A stretch of 64,000 bases of DNA from contig NZ_JAFBCD010000001.1 in NCBI RefSeq assembly GCF_016907545.1, positions 1,736,001 to 1,800,000 on the forward strand. Reading direction: 5' to 3'. This document shows positions 29,061-42,951 of this stretch, one piece after another (position 1 is the stretch's first letter; every line of letters starts with the position of its first letter). The notes below the pieces were generated by a model. It was not told the DNA's origin, did no database searches, and saw nothing but the letters and a program-made list of their open reading frames with translations. The position numbers and the translations under genes were made by a program. The stretch comes from Paenarthrobacter ilicis (GTDB lineage: Bacteria > Actinomycetota > Actinomycetes > Actinomycetales > Micrococcaceae).

Positions 29061-30215
29061 ATGCAGAACGTCCTCCACGCAGCGGCAATGGTCCCCTTGA
29101 GTATTCCGAGTCCGTCATGGTCCGGATTCGACATTCCGCTGCCGTGGGGGACGCTGCGTATCCACGCCTATGCCCTCTGCATCCTGGCGGGCATCATCAT
29201 TGGCCTGTGGCTGACCTCCTCCCGCTGGAAGCGGCGCGGTGCTCCTGAAGGTAGTCTCTGGGACATTGCCATCTGGGCCATCCCTTTCGGGATCATCGGC
29301 GGCCGCCTCTATCACGTGTTCTCTTCCCCGGATGCTTACTTCGGGCCCGGCTTTGACGGCACCGGGGACCTTTCCCTGATTCCCCAAATCCAACGTGGTG
29401 GCCTGGGAATTTGGGGCGCCGTGGTGTTGGGCGCTGTGGGCGCCTGGATCGGATGCCGGCGCGCTGGACTGAAGTTGACGGCCTTCCTGGACGCAGCAGC
29501 TCCGGGCCTGTTGCTGGCACAAGCAATAGGACGGCTGGGCAACTGGTTCAACCAGGAGCTTTTCGGTGCTCCCACCACGCTGCCCTGGGGCCTGGAAATT
29601 GACCCGGCCAACGCCAACTTCCCGCCGGATATGGCTGCCGGCACGCTGTTCCATCCCACGTTCCTCTACGAAATGCTGTGGAACCTGCTGGGAGTCGCGA
29701 TCCTCCTGATCCTGGACAGGAAGTTCAATTTCCGCCGGGGCCGCCTGTTCTGGCTCTACGCCATGTACTACACCGTGGGCCGCGTGTGGATTGAGGCGCT
29801 CCGGATCGACGACGCCGAGCAAATCTCGCTCTTCGGAATCACCACCAGGCTCAATGTGTGGACCAGCATCTTTGTCTTCGTGGCGGCGCTGATCATTTTT
29901 GTGGTCCTGGGCCGGATGGGACGCCCAGTGCCGGACTCCCCGTATCTTCCGGGCAAGGAGCCGCAGGAAGAAGGCGCGAAAGAGCCCGTCGCGGTGACGA
30001 GCGTCACCAGTCATGATGTGGACGCATCTGTCTCAGATAGTGGTGTGCGTGGTAATCTCCCAGATAACCAAAGCGATCCGGGCCACATCAAAAAGCCGCA
30101 GGATGCAGCAGCCGCAACGGCCAAGGACCCTGGGTCTGCGGCCGAATCAACGGCTACCGCTACTGCCGCAGAGAAGAACCCCGGATCCTCTCCGAAGGTC
30201 GACGACACCAAGTAG
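29061..30215 (+). CDS. lgt: Phosphatidylglycerol:prolipoprotein diacylglyceryl transferase
   Basis: Attaches diacylglycerol to the lipobox cysteine of prolipoproteins at the membrane. Seven hydrophobic helices span about residues 20-290. The signature GRLGNWFNQELFG (about residue 157) and GGRLYHV are intact. After the membrane domain comes a disordered, charged tail of about 85 residues rich in Asp, Lys, Pro and Ala, common in actinobacterial Lgt. It is the last gene of the trp group before a roughly 260-nt regulatory gap. Confidence 0.95.
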   Translation: MQNVLHAAAMVPLSIPSPSWSGFDIPLPWGTLRIHAYALCILAGIIIGLWLTSSRWKRRGAPEGSLWDIAIWAIPFGIIGGRLYHVFSSPDAYFGPGFDGTGDLSLIPQIQRGGLGIWGAVVLGAVGAWIGCRRAGLKLTAFLDAAAPGLLLAQAIGRLGNWFNQELFGAPTTLPWGLEIDPANANFPPDMAAGTLFHPTFLYEMLWNLLGVAILLILDRKFNFRRGRLFWLYAMYYTVGRVWIEALRIDDAEQISLFGITTRLNVWTSIFVFVAALIIFVVLGRMGRPVPDSPYLPGKEPQEEGAKEPVAVTSVTSHDVDASVSDSGVRGNLPDNQSDPGHIKKPQDAAAATAKDPGSAAESTATATAAEKNPGSSPKVDDTK

Positions 30216-30370
30216 TCGCCAACGGTAAAGGGGCAACAGAGTCACCGCTCGTAGGGCCCAGTCCACAGCGTCGTGGCACCCCGGAAACCGGATCGCAGCA
30301 TACCGATGTTCACTGGTCAAGCCGGGGCCAGAGGTCTGCGTAACTGTTCGTTGCGCTGGATCGGCTGGCC

Positions 30371-30376
30371 TACAAT
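30371..30376 (+). promoter_or_regulatory. Possible -10 element for gltB
   Basis: TACAAT lies 100 nt before the gltB ATG in the 260-nt gap after lgt, with TTGCGC 14 nt upstream (a short spacer). It is the best promoter-like match in the gap but is not certain. Confidence 0.3.
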
Positions 30377-30475
30377 TCCAAGTACTAGCGCTTTGTTATG
30401 CCCGTCACAGGGTAGGGCAAGGTGGGGCCAACGTTGTCCCTTCCATACGCACGATCTCGAGGAAGGACGTCTCCC

Positions 30476-35081
<4,606 letters not shown>

Positions 35082-35089
<8 letters not shown>

Positions 35090-36539
35090 TCCACGCGGAT
35101 TTATGAAGGTCCGGCAGCGCGAGACGCAGCCGCGACGCCCTGTTTCTGTTCGCATCATGGACTGGAAAGAAGTCTATGAAGCGCAGGAAAAGGGTGTCCT
35201 GAAGAGCCAGGCCGGCCGTTGCATGGACTGCGGCGTTCCGTTCTGCCACCACGGGTGTCCGTTGGGCAACCTCATTCCTGAATGGAATGACCTGGTGTGG
35301 CGGGACAAGGGTGAAGAGGCCATTGAGCGCCTCCACGCCACCAACAACTTCCCGGAGTTCACGGGACGGCTGTGCCCTGCACCGTGTGAGGCGTCCTGCG
35401 TGTTGGGGATCAACCAGCCCGCAGTGACCATCAAGCAGGTGGAAGTTTCCATCATCGACCAGGCGTTCGACAACGACTGGGTTCAGCCGTTGCCTCCCAC
35501 GCGTCTGACCGGCAAGACCGTTGCTGTTGTGGGGTCCGGTCCCGCCGGGCTTGCTGCGGCACAGCAGTTGACCCGTGTTGGGCACACCGTGGCCGTGTAC
35601 GAGCGTGACGACAAAATTGGTGGCCTGCTGCGCTACGGCATCCCCGACTTCAAAATGGAGAAGGAACAGGTTGACCGCCGCCTGGAGCAGATGAAGGCCG
35701 AAGGCACCCGGTTCCGCACCGGTGTGGCGGTGGGAACCGACGTCACCTGGGAGCAACTGCGTCGCCGTTACGACGCAGTGGTTGTTGCTACCGGCGCTAC
35801 CGTGCCGCGCGATCTTCCCATCCCGGGCAGGGACCTTGATGGCGTTCACTTCGCCATGGACTACCTCGTTCCGTCCAACCGTGCAGTGGCGGGGGAGACC
35901 CCCGAGAACCACATCGATGCACGCGGCAAGCACGTTGTCATCCTCGGCGGCGGCGACACCGGTGCTGACTGCATCGGCACCGCCCACCGCCACCAGGCAG
36001 CCTCGGTGACCACACTGGCGATCGGCAAGCAGCCGCCGTCGGAACGTGCCGCGCACCAGCCGTGGCCGACGTTCCCCACCCTGTTCGAAATGGCCAGTGC
36101 GCACGAAGAGGGCGGCGAACGTACCTACCTCGCTTCCACCGTCGAGTTCGTCGGCGACAACGGCAAACTCACCGGCGTAAAAGTTGCTGAAACCGAGTTC
36201 GTGGACGGCAAGCGCCTGCCCAAGGCCGGTACAGAACGCGTCATCCCTGCCGACTTGGTGTTCCTGAGCCTTGGCTTTACCGGTGCTGAGCCGGCTGGAA
36301 TCACCGAGCAGGTCAGCGCAGAGTTCGACAGTCGGGGCAACGTTGCCCGCGACGGCTACTACATGACAAACACCGAAGGTGTTTTTGTTGCCGGCGATGC
36401 CGGACGTGGCCAGTCACTGATTGTGTGGGCCATTGCAGAAGGCCGTGCTTGCGCGGCCGCAGTGGACAAATTCCTGATGGGAAGCACTATTCTCCCGGCA
36501 CCGGTCGCCCCCACCGACCGTGCGATTGCGGTCTTATAG
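35082..36539 (+). CDS. gltD: Glutamate synthase (NADPH) small subunit
   Basis: Passes electrons from NADPH through FAD and two 4Fe-4S clusters to GltB. The 485-residue protein starts at GTG 35082. N-terminal cysteines lie in [20 protein letters not shown] and [13 protein letters not shown]. The FAD site is [15 protein letters not shown] (about residue 150) and the NADPH site [13 protein letters not shown] (about residue 287). The final flavin motif [14 protein letters not shown] is intact. Confidence 0.98.
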
Positions 36540-36593
36540 CGCCGACAGGAATTTTCTTTTACTCAATCAGCACGAACTACTTAGGGTAGGTAT

Positions 36594-38084
36594 ATGAGAC
36601 GCGCGAAAATTGTGGCAACGTTTGGTCCGGCCATCTCCAGCTTTGACAACACCCTGGCGGTGCTGGAGGCCGGCGTCGACGTTGCTCGTATGAACATGAG
36701 CCACGGCGATTACTCCGTACACGACAACACCTACGAGAACGTCCGCAAAGCTGCCGCGCAGCTGGGTAAGCCCGTAGCCATCATGGCTGACCTGCAGGGT
36801 CCCAAGATCCGTTTGGGCCGCTTTGTTGATGGTCCCCACGAACTGGCCGTTGGCGATACCTTCACAATCACCACCGAAGACGTCCCCGGAACCAAGGACA
36901 TCTGCTCCACCACGCTGAAGAGCCTCACCGAAGACGTCAACGTGGGCGACGCACTGTTGATCGACGACGGCAAGGTAGCTTTGCGCGCCGTTGAGGTTGA
37001 CGACGTCAAGGTTGTTGCCGTGGTGACCGTTGGCGGCAAGGTTTCCAACAACAAGGGCATCAACCTGCCCGGCGTTGCTGTGAACGTGCCGGCACTGAGC
37101 GAAAAAGACGAAGACGATCTCCGTTGGGCCCTGAAGCGTGGCGCCGACATGATCGCTCTTTCGTTTGTGCGCGATGCTTCGGACATCACCCGCGTGCACG
37201 AGATCATGGACGAGGCAGGCCGCCGCGTGCCGGTCATCGCCAAGATCGAAAAGCCGCAGGCTGTGGAGCAGCTCTCCGAAATCATCGACGCGTTCGACGC
37301 CATCATGGTTGCCCGTGGCGACCTCGGCGTTGAGCTGCCGCTCGAAGAGGTGCCGATCGTTCAGAAGCGTGCCATTGAACTGGCACGTCGCTGGGCCAAG
37401 CCGGTCATCGTGGCCACCCAGGTCCTGGAATCCATGATCGACAACCCCCGTCCCACCCGCGCCGAGGCTTCGGACTGCGCCAACGCCGTGCTCGATGGCG
37501 CAGACGCAGTGATGCTGTCCGGTGAGACCTCCGTAGGCCAGTACCCGATCGAAACCGTGAAGGTCATGGCCCGGATCATCGAGTCCACCGAGGTTCACGG
37601 CCTCGAGCGCGTCCCCCCGCTGGGCACCAAGCCCAAGACCCGCGGTGGCGCAATCACCCGTGCCGCCGTCGAAATCGCCGACCAGCTGGACGCAAAGTAC
37701 ATCTGTACCTTCACCCAGTCCGGTGACTCGGCACGCCGTCTGTCCCGCCTGCGTCCGGTCAAGCCGGTGTTCGCGTTCACTCCCGTGGAGCACGTCTGGA
37801 ACCAGCTTGCCCTCACCTGGGGCATTCAGCCGGTGCTGGTCCCCATGGTGGGCCACACCGATGAGATGACCGCCCAGGTGGACCGGAGCCTGCTGGACAT
37901 GGAGCTCGTTCAAGAAGGCGACCTGGTTGTCATCGCGGCCGGTTCCCCTCCAGGACAAGCCGGTTCCACCAACTCGCTGAAGGTCCACAAGGTAGGCGAC
38001 CTCGCCGACACCACCACCGTGGACTCTTCGCGCAAGGAGCCTGTTGGCCCGTGGCCTGAAAAGAAGTCCAAGACCAAGGCATAG
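36594..38084 (+). CDS. pyk: Pyruvate kinase
   Basis: Last step of glycolysis. The 496-residue protein has the N-terminus MRRAKIVATFGPAISSFDNT, substrate residues in ARMNMSHGDY and ADLQGPKIRLG, and the active-site signature VIAKIEKPQAVEQL with MVARGDLGVELPLEEVP. A C-terminal regulatory domain covers about residues 350-496, with a short Lys-rich tail. It sits 54 nt after gltD and is closed by the terminator at 38098. Confidence 0.97.
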   Translation: MRRAKIVATFGPAISSFDNTLAVLEAGVDVARMNMSHGDYSVHDNTYENVRKAAAQLGKPVAIMADLQGPKIRLGRFVDGPHELAVGDTFTITTEDVPGTKDICSTTLKSLTEDVNVGDALLIDDGKVALRAVEVDDVKVVAVVTVGGKVSNNKGINLPGVAVNVPALSEKDEDDLRWALKRGADMIALSFVRDASDITRVHEIMDEAGRRVPVIAKIEKPQAVEQLSEIIDAFDAIMVARGDLGVELPLEEVPIVQKRAIELARRWAKPVIVATQVLESMIDNPRPTRAEASDCANAVLDGADAVMLSGETSVGQYPIETVKVMARIIESTEVHGLERVPPLGTKPKTRGGAITRAAVEIADQLDAKYICTFTQSGDSARRLSRLRPVKPVFAFTPVEHVWNQLALTWGIQPVLVPMVGHTDEMTAQVDRSLLDMELVQEGDLVVIAAGSPPGQAGSTNSLKVHKVGDLADTTTVDSSRKEPVGPWPEKKSKTKA

Positions 38085-38097
38085 TCTGTTTGGTTGT

Positions 38098-38135
38098 AAA
38101 AAAGCGGGTCCCGCCTTCTGGTGGGGCCCGCTTTT
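38098..38135. terminator. Bidirectional terminator between pyk and the ANTAR regulator
   Basis: A 12-bp stem (38104-38115 with 38120-38131, two G-U pairs) and a TTCT loop, flanked by AAAAAA on the left and TTTT on the right, so it can stop both pyk and the convergent regulator gene. Confidence 0.88.
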
Positions 38136-38152
38136 CTGTGTTGATGGTGATT

Positions 38153-38198
38153 ACGACGGCGGCCGCTCACCTCGTGTGAGGTGAGCGGCCGCCGTCGT
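38153..38198. repeat. 21-bp perfect inverted repeat with 4-nt loop
   Basis: The arm at 38153-38173 (starting ACGACGGCGGCCGCTCACCT) is matched without mismatch by 38178-38198 around GTGT. It lies between the pyk terminator and the stop of the minus-strand regulator gene (38212). No U-run accompanies it. It may be a second terminator for the regulator gene, a protein-binding palindrome or a dispersed repeat. Confidence 0.85.
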
Positions 38199-38211
38199 GC
38201 GTTGCTTTGTG

Positions 38212-38817
38212 TTAGTTGACCTGGTTGATGATGGTCTCGGCAACCTCGCGCATGCTGAGGCGGCGGTCCATGGAGGTCTTCTGGATCCAGCGGAAAGCTT
38301 CCGGCTCCGTCAGGCCCATCTTGGTGGTCAGAAGGCTCTTGGCGCGCTCTACAAGCTTGCGTGTGGCGAACTGCTCCTGGAGGTCGGAAACCTCGTTCTC
38401 GAGCGCCTTGATTTCCTCGTGGCGGCTCAAAGCAATCTCGATTGCGGGAATGAGGTCCGCGGGGGAGAAGGGCTTCACCACGTAAGCCATGGCACCGGCG
38501 TCGCGTGCACGCTCCACCAGCTCCTTCTGGCTGAAAGCAGTCAGAAGGACAACAGGTGCAATGCGAGCCTTGACGATCTTCTCAGCAGCCGAGATACCAT
38601 CCATGACCGGCATCTTGACGTCCATGAGGACCAGGTCCGGCTTCAATTCCTCGGCCAGCTGTACTGCCTTCTCGCCATTGTCGGCTTCGCCGACGACGTC
38701 GTACCCTTCGCCCTTCAGGATCTCAATAATGTCCAAGCGGATGAGCGTCTCATCCTCGGCTACGACAACGCGGCGGGCCGGCTGGCTGGTGGACGTGGAC
38801 TCCGTCTGTTCGGTCAC
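38212..38817 (-). CDS. pdtaR: ANTAR-domain response regulator (PdtaR-type)
   Basis: RNA-binding response regulator that acts by antitermination. It has 201 residues. The receiver domain (about 16-130) has acidic EDE near the N-terminus, phospho-acceptor Asp in LVLMDVKMPVMDG and Lys in YVVKPFSPADL. The ANTAR domain follows (about 140-200; RKLVERAKSLLTTKMGLTEP and the SMREVAETII end). In actinobacteria the partner kinase PdtaS is usually unlinked, and none is seen here. The C-terminal stop abuts the hairpins shared with pyk. Confidence 0.93.
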   Translation of the reverse strand: MTEQTESTSTSQPARRVVVAEDETLIRLDIIEILKGEGYDVVGEADNGEKAVQLAEELKPDLVLMDVKMPVMDGISAAEKIVKARIAPVVLLTAFSQKELVERARDAGAMAYVVKPFSPADLIPAIEIALSRHEEIKALENEVSDLQEQFATRKLVERAKSLLTTKMGLTEPEAFRWIQKTSMDRRLSMREVAETIINQVN

Positions 38818-39017
38818 GGGATCTCCTTGAAAAGGTTCGGCGGGTTCATGTCCATCTTAGTGTGGACTCATTGATGGCTGGTTCTTGTTGCATCAGCTGT
38901 TGCATCAGCGCGCCCGATTCTTTGAAACAGCCTATCTGCATGTAGAGTAATTCCGCGTGCTGGGAACGGATCGCGTTGCTCACAGAAATGTGAACCGCGA
39001 ACTTCCCGGTAATCCGC

Positions 39018-39099
39018 GCCCGAGTGGCGGAATTGGCAGACGCGCTGCACTCAAAATGCAGTATCGAAAGGTGTGTGGGTTCGAGTCCCACCTCGGGCA
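39018..39099 (+). tRNA. tRNA-Leu(CAA), island integration site
   Basis: An 82-nt class II tRNA with acceptor GCCCGAG/CTCGGGC, the long variable arm of Leu tRNAs and anticodon loop CTCAAAA (anticodon CAA, reading UUG). CCA is not encoded. A tyrosine integrase begins 88 nt downstream in the same direction, so the 3' half of this tRNA is the probable attachment site of the island to its right. Confidence 0.95.
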
Positions 39100-39186
39100 C
39101 TGTGTTGTCGCAGGTCAGGGGCCTACATGGCCCCTGACTGTGTACAAAACCCCTAAAAGTGTGTACAGCGGCGTAGCGTTTTATGC

Positions 39187-40317
39187 ATGGCCAGCATCTC
39201 CACATGCACTAAAAAGGACGGTTCCTCGTCCTTTATGGTTCGCTGGCGGGAACCCAAGACGGGCAAGGCTCAGGGCCTTACTGTTGCCACTGAATCCGAA
39301 GCTGAAACGCTCAAACGCCTGCTCGATGCCAATGGTCAGAACTTCGAAATCGCCCAGCATGCGATCCTCATTAATCAGAAGCGCGTGCCGACTGTCGGTG
39401 AGGTTATCCAAGAACACATCGACCTCCTGATCCGGCCGTCGAGCGGCACGGTGAAGACCTATCAGACGATGCTTGATCTGCACGTGAAGAAGGTCATCGG
39501 CCACGTTCCTGTCGACAAGCTGGACTATCGACTCATCGCCTACTGGGTGAAGTCGATGATGGCCAAAGGGCGGTCACCCAAGACGATCAAGAATGTGCAC
39601 GGCCTAATCTCTGCGTCGATGAACACGGCGGAGATGCTCGGGTACATCACGCGCAATCCTTGCCGAGGGGTGCAACTGCCTAGCGTCGAAAAGGCCGAGG
39701 ACGAGATGATGTTCCTCACCCATGCCGAGTTCGGTTTAATTATGGACGGCATGGGGGATCGGTACCGGGACTTCACCAACTTCCTGGTCATGACTGGGAC
39801 GCGCTTTGGCGAAGCGACTGCTCTAACCGTTGCTGACATCGACCTGCTGGGAAAGCCGGCCACGGCTCGGATCAACAAGGCGTGGAAGCGGGATGGGAAG
39901 AACCAGTTCTACATAGGGCCAACGAAGACGGGTGCCGGCAAGCGGACCATCGGGTTGAACCCGGCGCTGGTTGAGCTTCTGATTCCCTTGGTGGCTGGGC
40001 GTCCGAGCAGCGACTTGTTGTTCACGACGCCGAAGAATGAGCGGATCGTGCACAAGTTGTTCTGGCACCACTACTGGATGCCAGCGGTGAAAGCAGCCCA
40101 GGCTCGCGGGCTGCACAAGAATCCACGAATTCACGATCTTCGACACACGCATGCTTCGTGGTTGATTCAGGACGGGGTCCCCATTTTCACGATCTCGCGT
40201 CGGTTGGGGCATGCGTCGACTCGGACCACAGAGGGCGTTTATGGGCATCTCATGCCGGAAGCGTTGCAGGCTGGGGCGGATGCCACGGAGCGTTCGGTGT
40301 CGGCGTTCATGCGGTGA
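39187..40317 (+). CDS. int: Tyrosine-type site-specific integrase
   Basis: Phage-type integrase, 376 residues, ATG 39187. An N-terminal arm-binding segment (KDGSSSFMVRWREPKTGKA) is followed by a SAM-like core-binding domain (about 80-165, from TVGEVIQEHIDLL). The catalytic domain carries Arg in TGTRFGEATAL, HDLRHTHASW (His, Arg), LGHAS (His) and the nucleophile Tyr in TTEGVYGHL near residue 355. The catalytic set is complete. It lies directly downstream of tRNA-Leu and is the likely driver of island insertion and excision. Confidence 0.95.
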   Translation: MASISTCTKKDGSSSFMVRWREPKTGKAQGLTVATESEAETLKRLLDANGQNFEIAQHAILINQKRVPTVGEVIQEHIDLLIRPSSGTVKTYQTMLDLHVKKVIGHVPVDKLDYRLIAYWVKSMMAKGRSPKTIKNVHGLISASMNTAEMLGYITRNPCRGVQLPSVEKAEDEMMFLTHAEFGLIMDGMGDRYRDFTNFLVMTGTRFGEATALTVADIDLLGKPATARINKAWKRDGKNQFYIGPTKTGAGKRTIGLNPALVELLIPLVAGRPSSDLLFTTPKNERIVHKLFWHHYWMPAVKAAQARGLHKNPRIHDLRHTHASWLIQDGVPIFTISRRLGHASTRTTEGVYGHLMPEALQAGADATERSVSAFMR

Positions 40318-40341
40318 CGCGCTGAGTTTTTTTGGTTTGTC

Positions 40342-40671
40342 TTACGATGCCATGCGGTTGCGGGCTCTCGTCCCAATGAGCCGTGCGTTGGCGTCACTTC
40401 CCCCGCGGGCGTTGGATGTAGGGTGAGCGCCAGGCAATATCTCGCTGAGCCGGGCGATCTCTGCGATGTGCTCTGACGTAAAGACGATCTTTCCCTTACC
40501 CCAGCAGGCGTGAGGGAAGCGTCCCGAGGCAGCGCCGTCACGCAGCCAACCCTCGCTGCATCGCATGAGGGCTGCAGCTTCGGCCGGTTCGAAGAATTCC
40601 AAATCCATGTCACACATGCCCATCGTTGGTACATCTTGGCTGTTCATCCTTGTACTTGGCCGGGGGAACAT
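40342..40671 (-). CDS. Excisionase-like helix-turn-helix protein
   Basis: A small protein whose core, FEPAEAAALMRCSEGWLRDG followed by GRFPHACWGKGKIVFTSEHIAEIARL, matches the MerR/excisionase helix-turn-helix fold (DNA-binding helix then wing, as in helix_turn_helix_17). The start is uncertain. ATG 40608, giving MDLEFFEPAEA, is the shortest likely form, and no clear ribosome site decides. About 40 C-terminal residues are Arg/Asn-rich. Convergent to and 25 nt from the integrase gene, it is the natural candidate for the recombination directionality factor. Confidence 0.7.
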   Translation of the reverse strand: MFPRPSTRMNSQDVPTMGMCDMDLEFFEPAEAAALMRCSEGWLRDGAASGRFPHACWGKGKIVFTSEHIAEIARLSEILPGAHPTSNARGGSDANARLIGTRARNRMAS

Positions 40672-41422
40672 GACGAAAATGCGAGGGTGTAAAGATTGTC
40701 TACGCAGGAATCGCGCGCCGGGCGGTGAGCTTGCCCGGACCTTTCCCGGATCAAGCCCTAAGGGGGAGTTGACGCCATCCCCACGTGCCTTGTGCCAGGG
40801 GAGGTCGTTGGCGCGGCTGAGCTATTCGAGGACTGGACTAAACCCAATATCATGCCGGGGGAAGAGCGCGCCGACCTGCTTATATGACGACGACGGAAGA
40901 GGCGCATGCCTGCTGGGCAATCGTTGTTACCTCAGCTTTGATGATGTTAGAGAAACGGAGTTTTCTTCTCCCGCAGCGCACAGAAGAGTTTTCCGACCTC
41001 TTTCCCGACCGAACCGATTCGAGGTCGGTATGGCAATCACTGCAAAGACGGACTTGTCTCGCGGGTTACGCGCTGTCCAAGGAGCACCAGACCCTCCCCT
41101 GTGCTTTCCAATCGGTCAGAGATTTTCATATTGACGGTTGTCTGGAGCCTGTGCGGCTTGACCTTGACGTCAGCGCGTTGGGAGCGTTAGCGCCCATGTC
41201 TACACTCTAGTTTCAGGGGCCTGTCCGAGGCAGGGGCGAGGAGGCCGCACGGCATCCGGATGCCGCCCCGGGTCCTGTTTGGCTGTTGCGCCGTGTAGAG
41301 CATTCGTGACGTGCCTTTTGGCAAAGCCTCCGGGACGGGTTGATGACCTTTTGCTACGAGTTGCATGCCTGGAGGTGTGTCCCACCGCGTCCGTTCCACG
41401 TCCAAAGGAAGGGCGGCATGGC
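40672..41422. other. 750-nt gap without a convincing gene
   Basis: Several short open frames exist on both strands (for example 40884-41210 plus and 41187-41453 minus) but none has a ribosome site, a recognisable domain or consistent codon use. It could contain the promoter of the excisionase-like gene and decayed sequence. Confidence 0.5.
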
Positions 41423-42559
41423 CTATGCTGATTCGGATAACGCAGCCCACCACGTTTTGAGGGACTCACGCACGATGTATTCGAAGGTTTGAAGCGTGAG
41501 TGGATATTGGTCGGCCATCCAGGACGAGCTGCCGGAGCTGGCGGACGTGCCCAAGGGTAGCTCGCAAAAATTGTTCCGATCGTCTCTATCTGGAGGCCGG
41601 AGCATCGGATTGGGAAAAGGCGTGCCGTCGTGCAACGCTTTGTTGCGATGTCCGTAAATGATCCTCATGTGGGAGACCATCTCGTCCCACTCAATCTGGC
41701 CGTACTTGCTCGGGCGTACCTCGGGCGGACCGGGCTGGAATTGCGTGACAAACTCTTCGAATTTTCGCGCCACTCGAAGGGTTGGGAGCATGTAGCCGGC
41801 GACGCGTTCCTTGACGTCGTCAGCCGCTCCGCTCAGGGCTTCCCACAAACCTGAATCACGTTCTTCAAGTGCTTGCAATGCTTCGTGGCCCTTAGGGGTA
41901 CGTGCCCGTCGTCTGTTTGCAGCGACTTCGATGGCTCCGACGAGCTGAAGCCAGGCGAAATTTGGGTCCTCGTTTGACCACCATAGTGCGTTTGAATAGA
42001 GGCGGGCGGCGCGGATCAAGGCGACGGCTGATCCTGCCGCGATCCTTGGGAACTTCAAAAGCAGTTCTTTTTCGTCTGCAAGTGTGACAATTCTTGCTGG
42101 AACGAGGGGAAGAATTTCCAGGTCTGATGGGCCTGGACGCCTGACTGGATGCATGTCCCAGTAAACGGGGGACCCATATGGATCCTCACGAAGACCCCAC
42201 ACTCGAGTGGTTCCTCCAGCCCGGCACCGTACTCCGCAACTGAGGGAGATGAGTGCAGCAATCTCGTCCAGGGAAGTCCCTCCGTGGTAGGCCGTGGAAT
42301 CTGCGGGGATGAGCTCGCGGGTCGTCGGATCCACCAACCTGGGCATATCGACGATCAGGGATTCCGCGCGAACAACCAGCGCAGGCGTCATTAGGTCATT
42401 TTGGACGCCGGTCGTGATGACATCGTAAGGCCCCAAGGCCAGGTGCTCCCCCTTGAAGGAGGCATCCGAATACAGCACCGCTTCAGATTGTGGCGATCCG
42501 AATCCATCCGCCGCCAACGAAGCTCGCCAGTTCCGCCACGCGGTGGGGCCCATTCCCAT
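41423..42559 (-). CDS. HEPN-motif hypothetical protein, 378 aa
   Basis: Start ATG 42559 is supported by ACAGGAG 7 nt upstream. No family is recognised over the full length. The C-terminal third (about 215-378) is helical: LQLVGAIEVAANRRRARTPK, then HMRIIYGHRNKALHDGTPFP, in which R-x4-H (RNKALH, near residue 305) is the nuclease signature of HEPN domains, including ApeA-like ones. Such domains cleave RNA in abortive-infection and toxin systems. The N-terminal half is mixed alpha/beta and could be a sensor. It lies 390 nt downstream of an HNH restriction-like gene, on the same strand. HEPN assignment is inference from one motif plus context. Confidence 0.55.
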   Translation of the reverse strand: MGMGPTAWRNWRASLAADGFGSPQSEAVLYSDASFKGEHLALGPYDVITTGVQNDLMTPALVVRAESLIVDMPRLVDPTTRELIPADSTAYHGGTSLDEIAALISLSCGVRCRAGGTTRVWGLREDPYGSPVYWDMHPVRRPGPSDLEILPLVPARIVTLADEKELLLKFPRIAAGSAVALIRAARLYSNALWWSNEDPNFAWLQLVGAIEVAANRRRARTPKGHEALQALEERDSGLWEALSGAADDVKERVAGYMLPTLRVARKFEEFVTQFQPGPPEVRPSKYGQIEWDEMVSHMRIIYGHRNKALHDGTPFPNPMLRPPDRDDRNNFCELPLGTSASSGSSSWMADQYPLTLQTFEYIVRESLKTWWAALSESA

Positions 42560-42951
42560 TGCATGCTCCTGTCCCCAAGACGTTCTGAAGTCAGAAGCCT
42601 AATGCCGACAGGTTTTGAGGACCAGATCTATCACCGGGTCGGCCTGCGAGCCTCGGTCCTTGGACGTGCCAGGGGAGTCTTTGCCGGGATAAGTCCAGCG
42701 GTGTCCTCTTCCCGAGGACGGGGGACGGTGGAGCAACGAAAGAACAGACGGACCGCCTGGGGCCCTCGTCGTGGCCCGGCGTTCAGCCGAGAACAGCCAG
42801 GGCGAGGCTACGCTGACACTAGCGGAGTTAGGGGACACGGTGGGGGTAGCCCGTGCTAGCTGTGAGCTTGCAGTTGCCGCCTTCTATTCCCTTGGCCACG
42901 TGAGGCCAGCTAGATGCTTAGTCAACTGGCTCAGAGCACAATGACGGAAGG
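42560..42951. other. 390-nt gap upstream of the HEPN-motif gene
   Basis: Holds the ribosome site and presumably the promoter of the gene at 41423-42559. Open frames in it (42401-42859 plus, 42599-42838 minus) lack start signals and domains. Nothing else is seen. Confidence 0.5.

Noticed and set aside
36567..37988. 473-codon minus-strand frame across pyk
   Set aside because: Antisense shadow of an unambiguous pyruvate kinase; no domain in the translation.
40884..41210. 108-codon plus-strand frame in the gap before the HEPN-motif gene
   Set aside because: No ribosome site, no recognisable domain and inconsistent codon use; treated as decayed or random.
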